Shown piece after piece: positions 9,009-17,987 of a DNA stretch of 64,000 nt. The stretch comes from Skermanella aerolata KACC 11604 (GTDB lineage Bacteria > Pseudomonadota > Alphaproteobacteria > Azospirillales > Azospirillaceae), in assembly GCF_000936425.1 (NCBI RefSeq), contig NZ_AVFK01000013.1, positions 121,790-185,789 of the forward strand, read 5' to 3'. The notes under the pieces were generated by a model. The model saw nothing but the letters and a program-made list of their open reading frames with translations. It ran no database searches and was not told the origin of the DNA. Position numbers and translations under genes: made by a program. How positions within the stretch are numbered: position 1 is the first letter of the stretch; each line of letters opens with the position of its first letter.

Positions 9009-9853
9009 CGGCGGGTCCTCGTCGTTGGGTCCGACAGTTCCTTGGCGGCATCGCCGAGCAATGCGAAGCACAGTACCGAGATCACGATGGCAAGGCCGGG
9101 GAACAGCGAGACCCACCAGACACCCAGGATCATCTGCTGCGCGCCGCTGGAGACCATCAGTCCCCATTCCGGCGTCGGCATCCGGACACCGGCGCCGATG
9201 AAGGACAGCCCGGCCGTCAGTAGGATCGCCATGCCGATGCTGATGGAGACCTGGACTATGGCCGGGGTCAGCGCGTTCGGCAGGATGTGGCGGAACATGA
9301 TCGATGCGTCGGTGGCGCCGCTGCATCGGGCGGCGCTGATGAACGGACGTTCCCTCAGCGACAGGACCTCCGCCCGGATCAGCCGTGCGAACATCGGGGT
9401 GAACAGCACGGCAAGCACGATGGCGACGTTCCAGATCTCCTGTCCCATCACCGAGACCAGCGCCATGCCGAGCACGAAGACCGGGAAGGACTGAATGAAG
9501 TCGAACAGCCGCATGATCAGCGAACTGACGAAGCCCCGGTAGTAGCCGATCAGCAGCCCGATCGGCACGCCCAGGACGAAGGCGAGCGCTACCGCCGAGA
9601 TGCTGATGAGAAGGTTGATCCGGGTCGCGTAGATGATCCGCGAATAAATATCCATCCCCGAGACGTCGGTGCCCAGCCAATGCTCGAACGAGGGCGGCTG
9701 GAGCGAACTGATTGGGTCGGCTTCCGTCGGCGAATGGGTCGAGAGCAGCGGCGCGAAGACGATGGCGACGATCTGCAAGGCGAGGAGGATGACACCGACC
9801 ATGGCGGCCGGATGGCGGCGGATATGGGTGAAGAGGCTGCGCAGGCTTTTCAT
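9005..9853 (-). CDS. ABC transporter permease, DppC-like
   Basis: A 282-residue inner-membrane permease of the oligopeptide/dipeptide/nickel type. An N-terminal cytoplasmic tail with one membrane segment is followed by the PDR-linked TMD repeat, with a coupling-helix EAA-like segment (SAARCSGATDASIMFRHILPN in outline, ending in ILPNAL) that docks on the ATPase. It lies between the DppB-like permease (13 bases upstream) and the fused ATPase (4-base overlap). It forms the heterodimeric pore of the importer whose binding protein is at 11001. Confidence 0.88.
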   Translation of the reverse strand: MKSLRSLFTHIRRHPAAMVGVILLALQIVAIVFAPLLSTHSPTEADPISSLQPPSFEHWLGTDVSGMDIYSRIIYATRINLLISISAVALAFVLGVPIGLLIGYYRGFVSSLIMRLFDFIQSFPVFVLGMALVSVMGQEIWNVAIVLAVLFTPMFARLIRAEVLSLRERPFISAARCSGATDASIMFRHILPNALTPAIVQVSISIGMAILLTAGLSFIGAGVRMPTPEWGLMVSSGAQQMILGVWWVSLFPGLAIVISVLCFALLGDAAKELSDPTTRTRR

Positions 9854-9866
9854 GCTGGGTTCCTCC

Positions 9867-10907
9867 TCACACCTTGATCCGCGGGTCGGCCAGTTCGTAC
9901 AGGATGTCCACGATCAGGTAGACGATCAGGATGAAGCCGGCCGCCACCAGCACGAAGCCCTGGAGGGCAGGGTAGTCGCTGTTGATAACGGCCTGCACCG
10001 CGTATTGCCCGAGGCCGCCCCAGGCGAAGATCGTTTCCACCAGAACGGCAGCACCGAGCAGGAAACCGAACAGGAAACCGACCAGCGTAATGATCGGCGG
10101 CAGGCTGTTGCGCAGCGCGCTCCGGATGATCGCCCGTCCCGGCAAGCCGCTGGCCCGCTGGTGGCGGATGAAGTCGCTGCGGTAGATGTCCTCGAAGGTG
10201 GTCTTGGTCATCTTCATCAGAGCCCCGGCATTGACGATCGCCAGCGTCAGGACCGGCAGCAGCAGACGGCCGGCGGAAGACTGGAAGGCAGCCCAGTCGC
10301 CGGCGATCAGGCTGTCGATGGTGTAGAAGCCGGTCACGGCGGGCGGCGCCGTGACGAAGGCGTCGATCCGTCCGAAGGGAGCGGGAACGATGCCCGCGAT
10401 ATAGAAGAGAAAGAAGATCAGCAGCAGTCCGACCCAGAAGTCCGGAATGGCGCCGGCCGCAAGTCCGTAGATACGGCTGAAGTTATCGACGATCCCGCCT
10501 TTCCGGACGACTGAGACGACGGCGAGCGTCACGCCGACGATCACCGTCAGGATCATCGCATAGGTGATGAGTTCGAGCGTGGCCGGTGCCCGCTCCATCA
10601 GGTCCACCGTGACCGGATTGGACGTGAACAGCGAAACGCCGAGATCGCCTTGCAGGACATTGCCGACATAGGCCACGAACTGCTCCCACACGGTCCGGTC
10701 CAGACCCAACTTCTCGCGAAGCGCCGCGATGCTTTCGGGCGTAGCCGTGTTCCCCAGCATCAGGAGCGTAGGGTCGCCCGGAAGCAGCCGGACCAGCAGG
10801 AACGTTACCAGCATCACGCCGAACATCTGGGGCACGATCAAGGGCAATCGCGTGATGACGATACGGAGTGGGCGCGGCAACCCGCGCCAGAAACTCTGAA
10901 GAGTCAT
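9867..10907 (-). CDS. ABC transporter permease, DppB-like
   Basis: A 346-residue inner-membrane permease. Family hallmarks are the N-terminal helix with FLLVRLLPGDP, the segment FVAYVGNVLQGDLGVSLFTSNPV, and the EAA-like region around ASGLPGRAIIRSALRNSLPP. It pairs with the DppC-like permease directly downstream. The slightly long size relative to DppB (about 339) is unremarkable. The binding-protein gene ends 93 bases upstream, and a strong hairpin sits in that gap. Confidence 0.88.
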   Translation of the reverse strand: MTLQSFWRGLPRPLRIVITRLPLIVPQMFGVMLVTFLLVRLLPGDPTLLMLGNTATPESIAALREKLGLDRTVWEQFVAYVGNVLQGDLGVSLFTSNPVTVDLMERAPATLELITYAMILTVIVGVTLAVVSVVRKGGIVDNFSRIYGLAAGAIPDFWVGLLLIFFLFYIAGIVPAPFGRIDAFVTAPPAVTGFYTIDSLIAGDWAAFQSSAGRLLLPVLTLAIVNAGALMKMTKTTFEDIYRSDFIRHQRASGLPGRAIIRSALRNSLPPIITLVGFLFGFLLGAAVLVETIFAWGGLGQYAVQAVINSDYPALQGFVLVAAGFILIVYLIVDILYELADPRIKV

Positions 10908-10965
10908 GAATCATCACATTCAAGAGCGGGACAATCAAGATCGGCTATGGGGACCGGGCAAGCAC

Positions 10966-10990
10966 GCGGAGACCTCATCCAGGTCTCCGC
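10966..10990 (-). terminator. Hairpin between binding protein and permease genes
   Basis: GCGGAGACC and GGTCTCCGC form a perfect 9-bp stem around the loop TCATCCA, just past the stop of the binding-protein gene (minus strand). There is no U-run after it. In this position such stems usually protect the 3' end of the binding-protein message or partly terminate, so that the binding protein is made in excess over the permeases. Confidence 0.6.
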
Positions 10991-11000
10991 ATATCCGTTT

Positions 11001-12641
11001 TCAGTTCTTGGACCAGTCGAACCAAGCGTTGCCGTTGGGCGTGTACCAGGAATAGCCCTTCAGGTTGGCTCGCGTCGCCACCTGATAGCCGGGGTTCGCC
11101 AGGAATACCCAGGGAGCGGATTCGACCGTGATCTGCTGAACCCGCTTCATGCCTTCCAGCCGCTTGGGCTCGTCGGTGCTGGTCAGGGCTTCGTTGATCA
11201 GCTTGTCCACCTCGTCGCTCTTGAAGTGCGAGTAGTTGATCAGCGAGGCGCTGTTGAGCCACAGGTTCGCGACATAGGCGGCATCGGGAACGATCGCCAT
11301 GTCACGGAAGAAGTACATGGGGATGGTGCCCTTGCTGTAGCGCTCGACCAGGGTCGAGGCGGGCAGCTTGGACAGGGTGACGTCGACGCCCGCCTTGGCG
11401 AAAGCGGACTTCAGGATGACGGCGATCTCTTCCTCGATCTGGTCGCCGGTGCGGTATCCGATCTCGGTCTTGAAGCCGTTGGGCAATCCCGCTTCCGCGA
11501 GCAGCGCCTTCGCCTTTTCGACATCAGTGGTGAACGTGAAGTATTCGTCCGTGAAACCGGGATAGATTTCCGAGATCGGGCTTTTTGTCGGGCGCGCCGT
11601 GTTGAAGTAGACGGCCTTCAGGATATCGTCGCGCGGGACTAGATAGTTCAGCGCCTTACGGACGTTCACATTGTCGAATGGCGGCGTCGAATTGTTCATT
11701 TCGACGCGGTGGATGTAGTTGCCGAAGACCTTCTGGACCTTGACGGCAGGCGACTTCTCGAGCAACGCCAGCTCGCGCGGCAGCAGATACTCCGCGACGT
11801 CGACCGAGCCTGCCTGCAAGGCCGCGACCCGATTGGCCGAGGTCGGCATCTCGCGGAAGATGATCCGCTTCAGCTTGGGCGCTCCCCGGTAATAATCGGG
11901 GTTCGCGTCATAAACCACTTCCTGACCGGGCGTGTACTTGCTGACGGAGTACGGGCCGAACGAAGCGCTGTTGGTCGCCAGCCAGCGCTGCGCCCAAGGA
12001 TCGTCGGCGGTGACGTGCTTCTTGATCTCGACGGCGTCCAGGATGCCGAGGTCGCTGTTGATCCAGAGACGTTCGATCAGCGGCGAGGAATTGGGAATGC
12101 TGACCTTGACGGTATAGTCGTCGATCTTCGAGAACGCATCCTGATAAGACGTGATCTTCAGGATCTGCGTCATATACCAGTGAAAGTTGGATTTCAGATT
12201 CCAGCCGCGTTCGAACGACCACATAACAGCATCGGCATTCAGTTCGTTTCCAGCCGAACTCTTGACGCCTTTGCGCAGTTTAAAAGTAATCGACGTCTTG
12301 TCCGGCGGAACTTCCCAGCTTTCGGCCAAAGCTCCGACGATTTTACTGAAATCTTCATAGACTACGCCGTCTTCACCGGTCTTCGGCGCATAGGTCAGCA
12401 GGCGTTCATAGACGTTGCGGCGCAGTTCGTGGACAGCTTCGGTCGGCGGGTATTCCTGATCCAGGGATTCCGGCGTCCGGGGACCGGCGACGACCAGCGT
12501 CGACTTCGCATCCTGGGCGGCGGCGGGTGCTGCGGTCAGTGCTACGGCAGCGGATATGATCAACCCTGACAAGGCCGTAGCGGGGAAACGACCGATATTG
12601 AAAGTTACCCGCGATACATCCCCGTAATTGAAAATTTTCAT
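11001..12641 (-). CDS. ABC transporter substrate-binding protein, family 5 (peptide/nickel type)
   Basis: A 546-residue periplasmic solute-binding protein of the DppA/OppA type. A basic N-region and hydrophobic stretch ending AAPAAAQDA gives a Sec signal peptide of about 43 residues, longer than usual. The first mature beta strand TLVVAGPRTPESLDQEYPP and the EAW-like segment ALAESWEVPPDKTSITFKLR are family signatures. These proteins bind peptides, glycosides, opines or other amides. It is first in the minus-strand operon; the start ATG follows an AGAGGGAGAA ribosome site. The ligand cannot be told from sequence, but the hydrolases downstream point to an amide-containing compound. Confidence 0.9.
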   Translation of the reverse strand: MKIFNYGDVSRVTFNIGRFPATALSGLIISAAVALTAAPAAAQDAKSTLVVAGPRTPESLDQEYPPTEAVHELRRNVYERLLTYAPKTGEDGVVYEDFSKIVGALAESWEVPPDKTSITFKLRKGVKSSAGNELNADAVMWSFERGWNLKSNFHWYMTQILKITSYQDAFSKIDDYTVKVSIPNSSPLIERLWINSDLGILDAVEIKKHVTADDPWAQRWLATNSASFGPYSVSKYTPGQEVVYDANPDYYRGAPKLKRIIFREMPTSANRVAALQAGSVDVAEYLLPRELALLEKSPAVKVQKVFGNYIHRVEMNNSTPPFDNVNVRKALNYLVPRDDILKAVYFNTARPTKSPISEIYPGFTDEYFTFTTDVEKAKALLAEAGLPNGFKTEIGYRTGDQIEEEIAVILKSAFAKAGVDVTLSKLPASTLVERYSKGTIPMYFFRDMAIVPDAAYVANLWLNSASLINYSHFKSDEVDKLINEALTSTDEPKRLEGMKRVQQITVESAPWVFLANPGYQVATRANLKGYSWYTPNGNAWFDWSKN

Positions 12642-12731
12642 GAGGTTCTCCCTCTACTCGTCCGTGCCACGGCGGTCGCGGCTCAGTCAACGATCTCCCA
12701 GGAAGCGTGTCGGCTTTGAGGCTATGTCATA

Positions 12732-12745
12732 CCGGTAAGACCACA
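12732..12745 (+). promoter_or_regulatory. Candidate FadR-type operator box 1
   Basis: CCGGTAAGACCACA is one of three near-identical direct repeats in this gap. The core GGTnAGACC resembles the TGGTnnnACCA type of site bound by FadR-subfamily regulators. It lies about 90 bases upstream of the binding-protein start codon. Confidence 0.45.
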
Positions 12746-12886
12746 TAGCTTCATCATACAATAATTCACTACGCAAGTTTTTTCTTCGTATGCCGAAAGT
12801 TTCCGCAGCATGCTCAGTGAGAAAGCGGTCGAATACTATTTTTTAGGCGCGAACACTTCTCGCTGCCGGACACAAGGTCGCTCCGA

Positions 12887-12900
12887 CCGGTCAGACCACA
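12887..12900 (+). promoter_or_regulatory. Candidate FadR-type operator box 2
   Basis: CCGGTCAGACCACA is the best copy of the repeat. It differs from box 1 at one position and contains the near-palindromic GGTCAGACC. Confidence 0.5.
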
Positions 12901-12927
12901 GTTTATTTCCATCGCTTGTTTCCACTG

Positions 12928-12941
12928 CCGGTCAGAACAGA
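12928..12941 (+). promoter_or_regulatory. Candidate FadR-type operator box 3
   Basis: CCGGTCAGAACAGA is a third copy that starts 41 bases after box 2 (about four helical turns). It differs from box 2 at two positions. Confidence 0.42.
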
Positions 12942-13105
12942 TGACAGAGAAGTCGACGGCAGGTTACCATCAACTTAGGCGGGTATGGCCTTCCGAACCG
13001 GCTAGGAACGGTGCCGGGGAGTGAATCCTGAATTGGATCGTCCATACATGTCAGGCCGTTCATCCCGATGCAGGATTGCGGACAATCATCAGACCCGGAG
13101 TGACC

Positions 13106-13804
13106 ATGAACCCTCTCAACGGTGCGCGCGCACCGGTTCCGCAAACCATCGTGTGGCGCATCCAGGAAATGATCGCGTCCGGTGAGATCAAGCCCGGCGA
13201 AAGACTGCCGTCACAGCGCGATCTGGCGGTCATGTTCAACATCAGCCGCGCATCGCTGCGCGAGGCGCTGAGCGTGCTGGAAACGCTCGGATCGATCCGG
13301 ATCGATCCCGGACGCGGCGCCGTCGTCTGCACCGAAGGCTCGTCCGGCGGCTGGCGCTTCGGCAGCCGCATCCCCAAGGAGGACGTGTTCCAGGTCCGCC
13401 TGCTGGTGGAAGGCTATACCGCCGGCCTGGCGGCGCTCCGCATCACCGGGCAGGAGATCGAAGAACTGCGCCGGAGTATCGGGACGATGCAGCAGTTCCT
13501 CGAGTCCGGACAGCTCGAAGGGGTGGTCCAGGCCGATCTCAGTTTCCATACGACGATCGTATCGGCTGCCGGAAACCAGGCTTTCAAGGACATGTACGAC
13601 AGTCTGTCGACCATGGTCCTGGAAAGCCACCGCGTCCCGCTGACGGCCCGCAACCGGCTTTTCGAACCGATCGCGGAGCATGAAAACATCGTCGAGGCGC
13701 TGGAACGGCACGATTCCGAGGGGGCGGTCTATTACATGAGGTTTCACCTCATCGGTGCGGCCGGCCGCAGCGGGATAGACGAGGCATTGTGCCGATCCTG
13801 GTAA
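13106..13804 (+). CDS. FadR/GntR-family transcriptional regulator
   Basis: A 232-residue regulator. The N-terminal winged helix is of GntR type (IKPGERLPSQRDLAVMF, then SRASLREALSVLETLGSI), followed by an all-helical FCD ligand-binding domain with conserved D-x3-H positions (ADLSFHTTIV; later HENIVEAL). I chose the ATG at 13106 because a CGGAG site lies about five bases upstream; a TTG 30 bases earlier has no such support. The gene is divergent from the hydrolase/ABC operon and very probably controls it through the 14-bp boxes in the shared gap, with a pathway metabolite as effector. Confidence 0.9.
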   Translation: MNPLNGARAPVPQTIVWRIQEMIASGEIKPGERLPSQRDLAVMFNISRASLREALSVLETLGSIRIDPGRGAVVCTEGSSGGWRFGSRIPKEDVFQVRLLVEGYTAGLAALRITGQEIEELRRSIGTMQQFLESGQLEGVVQADLSFHTTIVSAAGNQAFKDMYDSLSTMVLESHRVPLTARNRLFEPIAEHENIVEALERHDSEGAVYYMRFHLIGAAGRSGIDEALCRSW

Positions 13805-13952
13805 CCCGGTCCAGATCGGGACAGCGAACCGGGCAGCCAGAAATGTGAGCGCGGTTCAGCAACGGTTTCCATCCCATAGCATTGATTGTGGTAGTTATTC
13901 GAGTTCGTGCGAACGAACCTGAACCCGTGACGGCTGATGCCCGGAGACCAGC

Positions 13953-15455
13953 ATGCTCAACACCTCCGACGCCATTCCCAAGGCGGCATTTGGCATTCCG
14001 GGCCTTGACGACGTCGTATCCGGGGGACTGCAACGCGACAGCGTCTTCCTGCTCGAAGGATCGCCGGGCACCGGCAAGACGACCATGGCGCTCCGCTTCC
14101 TGCTGACCGGGGCCGAAGCCGGGGAAAGAGGCCTCTATATCACCTTGTCGGAGACAGAGCGGGAACTGCGCCAGGGCGCCGCGTCCCATGGGTGGACGCT
14201 GGACGATAGCATCGAGGTCTTCGAGCTCGTGCCGCCGGAAAGCTTGCTCGACCCCGACCAGCAGCAGAGCCTGCTCTACTCCTCGGATCTAGAACTGGGC
14301 GAGACGACGCGAATGATCTTCGAGGCGGTCGAGCGCATCAAGCCGTCGAGGATCGTGCTAGACAGCCTTTCCGAGATCCGGCTGCTCGCCCAGGGGTCTC
14401 TCCGGTACCGCCGTCAGATCCTGGCTCTCAAGCACTTCTTCGCGAGGAACGCCGCTACGGTCCTGATGCTCGACGACCTTACGGCGGACACGACGGACAA
14501 GACGGTCCACAGCGTCGCCCACGGAGTCATCCGGCTGGAGGAACTGGCGCCGGATTACGGCGCCGAACGCCGCCGCTTGCGGGTCATAAAGTACCGCGGG
14601 CAGGCTTTCCGGGGTGGCTATCACGACTTCACGATTTCTAGAGGCGGGGTTCACGTCTTTCCCCGTCTGGTAGCATCGGAGCACAGAACGGGATTCAGCC
14701 GGACTCTGCTGGAAAGCGGCATCAGCGAACTCGACTTGCTGCTGGGCGGCGGGATCGAGCGCGGATCGAGTGCCTTGATCCTCGGTCCTGCTGGCACGGG
14801 GAAATCGCTACTCGTGCAGCAGTTCATCGTTCAGGCGGCATCGCGTGGAGAACGCGCGGCGCTTTTCGTCTTCGACGAGGAACTTGGTCTGCTGTTCAGC
14901 CGGGCAAGGCAGATGGGTATCGATCTGGAAGGGCTGCTAGACACCGGCAGCATCTTCATCGAACAGGTGGATGCGGCGGAAATGTCCCCTGGTGAATTCG
15001 CCCACAAGGTGCGCAGGCTGGTCGACGAAAAGGATGTCCGGACCGTCGTGATCGACAGCCTGAACGGCTACCAGGAAGCGATGCCGGAGGAGAAGTTTCT
15101 GATCCTGCATATCCACGAGCTGCTGCAATACCTCAACCGGCAAAGCGTCAACACCTTCCTGACCGTTGCGCAGCATGGACTGGTCGGCGACATGAAGTCG
15201 CCGGTCGACGTCACGTATCTGGCGGACACGGTCGTTTTGCTGCGCTACTTCGAGGCGATTGGACGCGTCCGCCGGGCCATTTCGGTCGTCAAGAAGCGTG
15301 CCAGCGCCCATGAGGACACGATTCGTGAATTCCGTATCTCCGATCGGGGCATCGAGATCGGCAAGCCCCTTCAGCAGTTCCAGGGGGTGCTTCGCGGCGT
15401 ACCGACCTTCATCGGCACCGATGACGACACGCTTCTCATGGACGATCTCAATTGA
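13953..15455 (+). CDS. KaiC-like double RecA-type ATPase
   Basis: A 500-residue protein with two KaiC domains. Domain I: Walker A GSPGTGKT (36-43), Walker B ending in RIVLDSL (D137). Domain II: Walker A GPAGTGKS (278-285), acidic FDEE segment, Walker B VVIDSL. Cyanobacterial KaiC is about 519 residues; this copy lacks most of the C-terminal tail used by KaiA, and no kaiA or kaiB is nearby. Such KaiC homologues in non-cyanobacteria are thought to act as signalling ATPases, often with a histidine kinase. Here the stop overlaps the TTG start of a hybrid kinase (TTGA at 15452-15455). That coupling argues for a direct functional pair. Start: ATG with CCGGAG seven bases upstream. Confidence 0.88.
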   Translation: MLNTSDAIPKAAFGIPGLDDVVSGGLQRDSVFLLEGSPGTGKTTMALRFLLTGAEAGERGLYITLSETERELRQGAASHGWTLDDSIEVFELVPPESLLDPDQQQSLLYSSDLELGETTRMIFEAVERIKPSRIVLDSLSEIRLLAQGSLRYRRQILALKHFFARNAATVLMLDDLTADTTDKTVHSVAHGVIRLEELAPDYGAERRRLRVIKYRGQAFRGGYHDFTISRGGVHVFPRLVASEHRTGFSRTLLESGISELDLLLGGGIERGSSALILGPAGTGKSLLVQQFIVQAASRGERAALFVFDEELGLLFSRARQMGIDLEGLLDTGSIFIEQVDAAEMSPGEFAHKVRRLVDEKDVRTVVIDSLNGYQEAMPEEKFLILHIHELLQYLNRQSVNTFLTVAQHGLVGDMKSPVDVTYLADTVVLLRYFEAIGRVRRAISVVKKRASAHEDTIREFRISDRGIEIGKPLQQFQGVLRGVPTFIGTDDDTLLMDDLN

Positions 15456-17869
15456 GTGAAGCTCATCCGCTGCGGTCCGAGCGGGTCGTGATCTTCGCGT
15501 CGATGGGGCGCGACTCCGTCGTGGCGCGCTCCATCCTGGCAGAGGCCGGGATTGAGGGAGAGATCTACCGGGATCTGCCGGCTCTGACGCGAGCCATAGC
15601 GGACGGTGCCGGAGCCGCCCTGGTGACGGACGAGGCCATCCGTCACGGTGATCTCCAGGCGCTGGTGGCTTGGCTAGACGACCAGCCTGCCTGGTCCGAT
15701 TTTCCCTTCGTTCTGCTGACCGTCCGGGGCGGGGGAACCGAGCGCAACCCGGCCGCCCAGCGTCTGGCAGGCCTGCTGGGGAACGTCACGTTCCTGGAAC
15801 GCCCCTTCCACCCCATGACCTTGATCAGCACCGTGTCCACCGCTCTTCGCGGACGGCGCCGGCAGTACGAAGCCAGGGCACGTTTGGAAGAGGTTCGCGA
15901 GGGTGAGGACCGGCTGCGGCTGGCGCTTCAGGCCGGCCGCCTGGGCTCATGGGAACTCGACCTCGACACCATGACGCTGACGTCGTCGGAGCGGTGCAAG
16001 GCCAATTTCGGCCTGTCGCCCGATACTTCGCTGAGCTATGCCGAAATGCTGGAGCAGGTCCATCCGGCTGACCGGACTCGCATCCAGGACTCAGTAGCCC
16101 ATGCGGTTGCGACCGGTGCCGATTATGCCGCCGAAAACCGGGTGATATGGCCCGACGGCACCATCCACTGGGTCGAACTCATGGCGCGTGTCGTGTTCGG
16201 CCGCGACGGGTGCGCTCACCGCATGGTCGGGGTCTCCTTGGACATTACCGACCGCAAGGCCGCGGATGCCGAGCGCGACCGGGTCAACGAGCTTCTCGAA
16301 CAACGGGTGGCGGAGCGGACCACCGACGTCGAGCGGCTTTCCCTGGAGCGCCAGCGGCTGGTCTCCACCGTCGAAGCTTCATCCGACTTCATCGGCGTGG
16401 CGGCGCTGGACGGTTCCCTGCTCTACATCAACCGGGCAGGCCGTCACATGGTCGGGCTGACCGATCGGGACAGTGTTACGGATACCGCCATCCTGGACTA
16501 TCTGCTTCCCCAGGATCGCGCCCGCTTTGCCGACGAGATCATGCCAGCGGCGATGCGGGACGGACGATGGGCCGGAGAGTTTCAGTTTTGCCATCTCGAC
16601 ACCGGCAAGCCCATCGAAGTGCATCTCGACTTCTTCCTGATCCGCGATCCGGCCACCGGACAGCCGGTCAACTTCGCCACCGTGACACGAGACCTAAGAG
16701 AGCCGAAACGCGTCGAGGAGCAATTGCGCCAATCGCAGAAAATGGAAGCGATCGGGCAGCTTACCGGCGGCGTTGCTCATGACTTCAATAACCTGCTGAT
16801 GGCGGTGGTCGGCAATCTGGACCTGCTGCGCCGGCACATGCCGCAAAACCCAAAGCTTCTGCGCTTCATCGACGGCGCGATGCAGGGTGCGCAGCGTGGC
16901 GCCGCCCTCACCCAGCGGCTCCTGGCCTTCGCGAGACGGCAGGACCTTCAGCCGCAGCCGGTCGATGTCGTCCAACTGGTCCAGGGCATGACCAACCTGC
17001 TGACTCGCTCGATCGGTCCCATGATCGAACTGCGCCTGGAAGCCGCCCCGCGGATGCCCCCGGCCCAAGTCGATCCGAACCAATTGGAGCTTGCCCTCCT
17101 CAATCTGGCTGTCAACGCCAGGGACGCCATGCCGGACGGCGGCAAGCTGACGATCGCTCTCGACCATTCCGACGAGAGCAGATTCCTGCACGGCGAGGTC
17201 ATGCCGGGAACCTATGTCGTTCTCCGGGTCAGCGACACCGGTGCCGGCATGGATGAAGCGACCTTGTCCCGTGCCATGGAGCCGTTCTTCTCGACCAAAG
17301 GCATCGGCAAGGGCACCGGTCTTGGGCTCGCCATGGTTCATGGGCTGGCAGTCCAGTCCAACGGTACGCTCCGGCTGCGCAGTTCTCCGGGGGAGGGCAC
17401 CACGGCGGAGATCTGGTTGCCGACCTCCGCGATCCCGGTCCGCCAAGCGGAGCCACAGCCGACAGCGGTCGCAAAGGCCGGCCCGGCAACCATCCTGGTG
17501 GTTGACGACGATGCGCTGATCTCGATGAGCACCACCGCCATGCTGGAGGATCTCGGCCATGTGGCGCTGGAAGCAAGTTCCGGCGCGAAAGCGCTGAAGA
17601 TCCTGTCGGGAGAAACCCGGGTAGACCTTGTCCTGACCGATTACGCCATGCCGGGAATGACCGGCGCCGATCTCGCTCTCCGTATACGGAAAAGCCATCC
17701 CGGCCTACCGGTGCTTCTCGCGACCGGCTATGCCGACTTGCCGGACGGGCTCAACATAGACCTTCCCCGGCTGGGAAAACCTTACACGCAACGTCAGTTG
17801 GCTACACAGATCGCCAAGCTCCTGCATCATATGGAAGAGGAAGGCAGCCGATCCGCACCTTCCGGCTAG
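15452..17869 (+). CDS. Hybrid sensor histidine kinase with PAS domains and receiver
   Basis: An 805-residue cytoplasmic kinase with no membrane segment. In order: an N-terminal receiver-like region without a clear phosphoacceptor, about 1-135; PAS around 150-270 (WPDGTIHWVELMARVV, then GVSLDITDRK); a short coiled coil; a second PAS around 305-425; HisKA with phosphoacceptor H443 in GGVAHDFNN; HATPase_c with N-box NLAVNARDAM and G-boxes DTGAGM and GTGLGLAM; and a C-terminal receiver with D730 (LVLTDYAMPG). The HDFNN type box puts it in the HWE-adjacent/HPK4 group common in alphaproteobacteria. The start is TTG overlapping the KaiC-like stop by four bases. Likely it works with the KaiC-like ATPase in one signalling module; inputs and outputs are unknown. 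Confidence 0.88.
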   Translation: MSEAHPLRSERVVIFASMGRDSVVARSILAEAGIEGEIYRDLPALTRAIADGAGAALVTDEAIRHGDLQALVAWLDDQPAWSDFPFVLLTVRGGGTERNPAAQRLAGLLGNVTFLERPFHPMTLISTVSTALRGRRRQYEARARLEEVREGEDRLRLALQAGRLGSWELDLDTMTLTSSERCKANFGLSPDTSLSYAEMLEQVHPADRTRIQDSVAHAVATGADYAAENRVIWPDGTIHWVELMARVVFGRDGCAHRMVGVSLDITDRKAADAERDRVNELLEQRVAERTTDVERLSLERQRLVSTVEASSDFIGVAALDGSLLYINRAGRHMVGLTDRDSVTDTAILDYLLPQDRARFADEIMPAAMRDGRWAGEFQFCHLDTGKPIEVHLDFFLIRDPATGQPVNFATVTRDLREPKRVEEQLRQSQKMEAIGQLTGGVAHDFNNLLMAVVGNLDLLRRHMPQNPKLLRFIDGAMQGAQRGAALTQRLLAFARRQDLQPQPVDVVQLVQGMTNLLTRSIGPMIELRLEAAPRMPPAQVDPNQLELALLNLAVNARDAMPDGGKLTIALDHSDESRFLHGEVMPGTYVVLRVSDTGAGMDEATLSRAMEPFFSTKGIGKGTGLGLAMVHGLAVQSNGTLRLRSSPGEGTTAEIWLPTSAIPVRQAEPQPTAVAKAGPATILVVDDDALISMSTTAMLEDLGHVALEASSGAKALKILSGETRVDLVLTDYAMPGMTGADLALRIRKSHPGLPVLLATGYADLPDGLNIDLPRLGKPYTQRQLATQIAKLLHHMEEEGSRSAPSG

Positions 17870-17987
17870 ATCGATCACGGTAATTGAAAATATTGGTAAA
17901 TAGATCTTAACTATCATTGTCCAGACTGAAGCGATTATCTCAGGTTAATATCCCGTTGGTTCTTAAACCCCATTTCCGGAGAGAAGA

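Larger units (their letters stand above)
12642..13105. promoter_or_regulatory. Divergent regulatory region, AT-rich, with repeated boxes
   Basis: A 464-base gap lies between the ABC/hydrolase operon (minus) and the FadR-type regulator (plus). The part at about 12750-12850 is clearly AT-richer than the genes and is the best place for the operon promoter. No convincing open frame was seen. Three near-identical 14-mers, listed separately, lie inside it, which fits control of the operon by the adjacent regulator. Confidence 0.6.

Noticed and set aside
17884..17912. Promoter TTGAAA-N17-TTAACT before the first RTX gene
   Set aside because: The -10 match is poor and several other alignments in this AT-rich stretch are equally good, so it is not listed as a feature.
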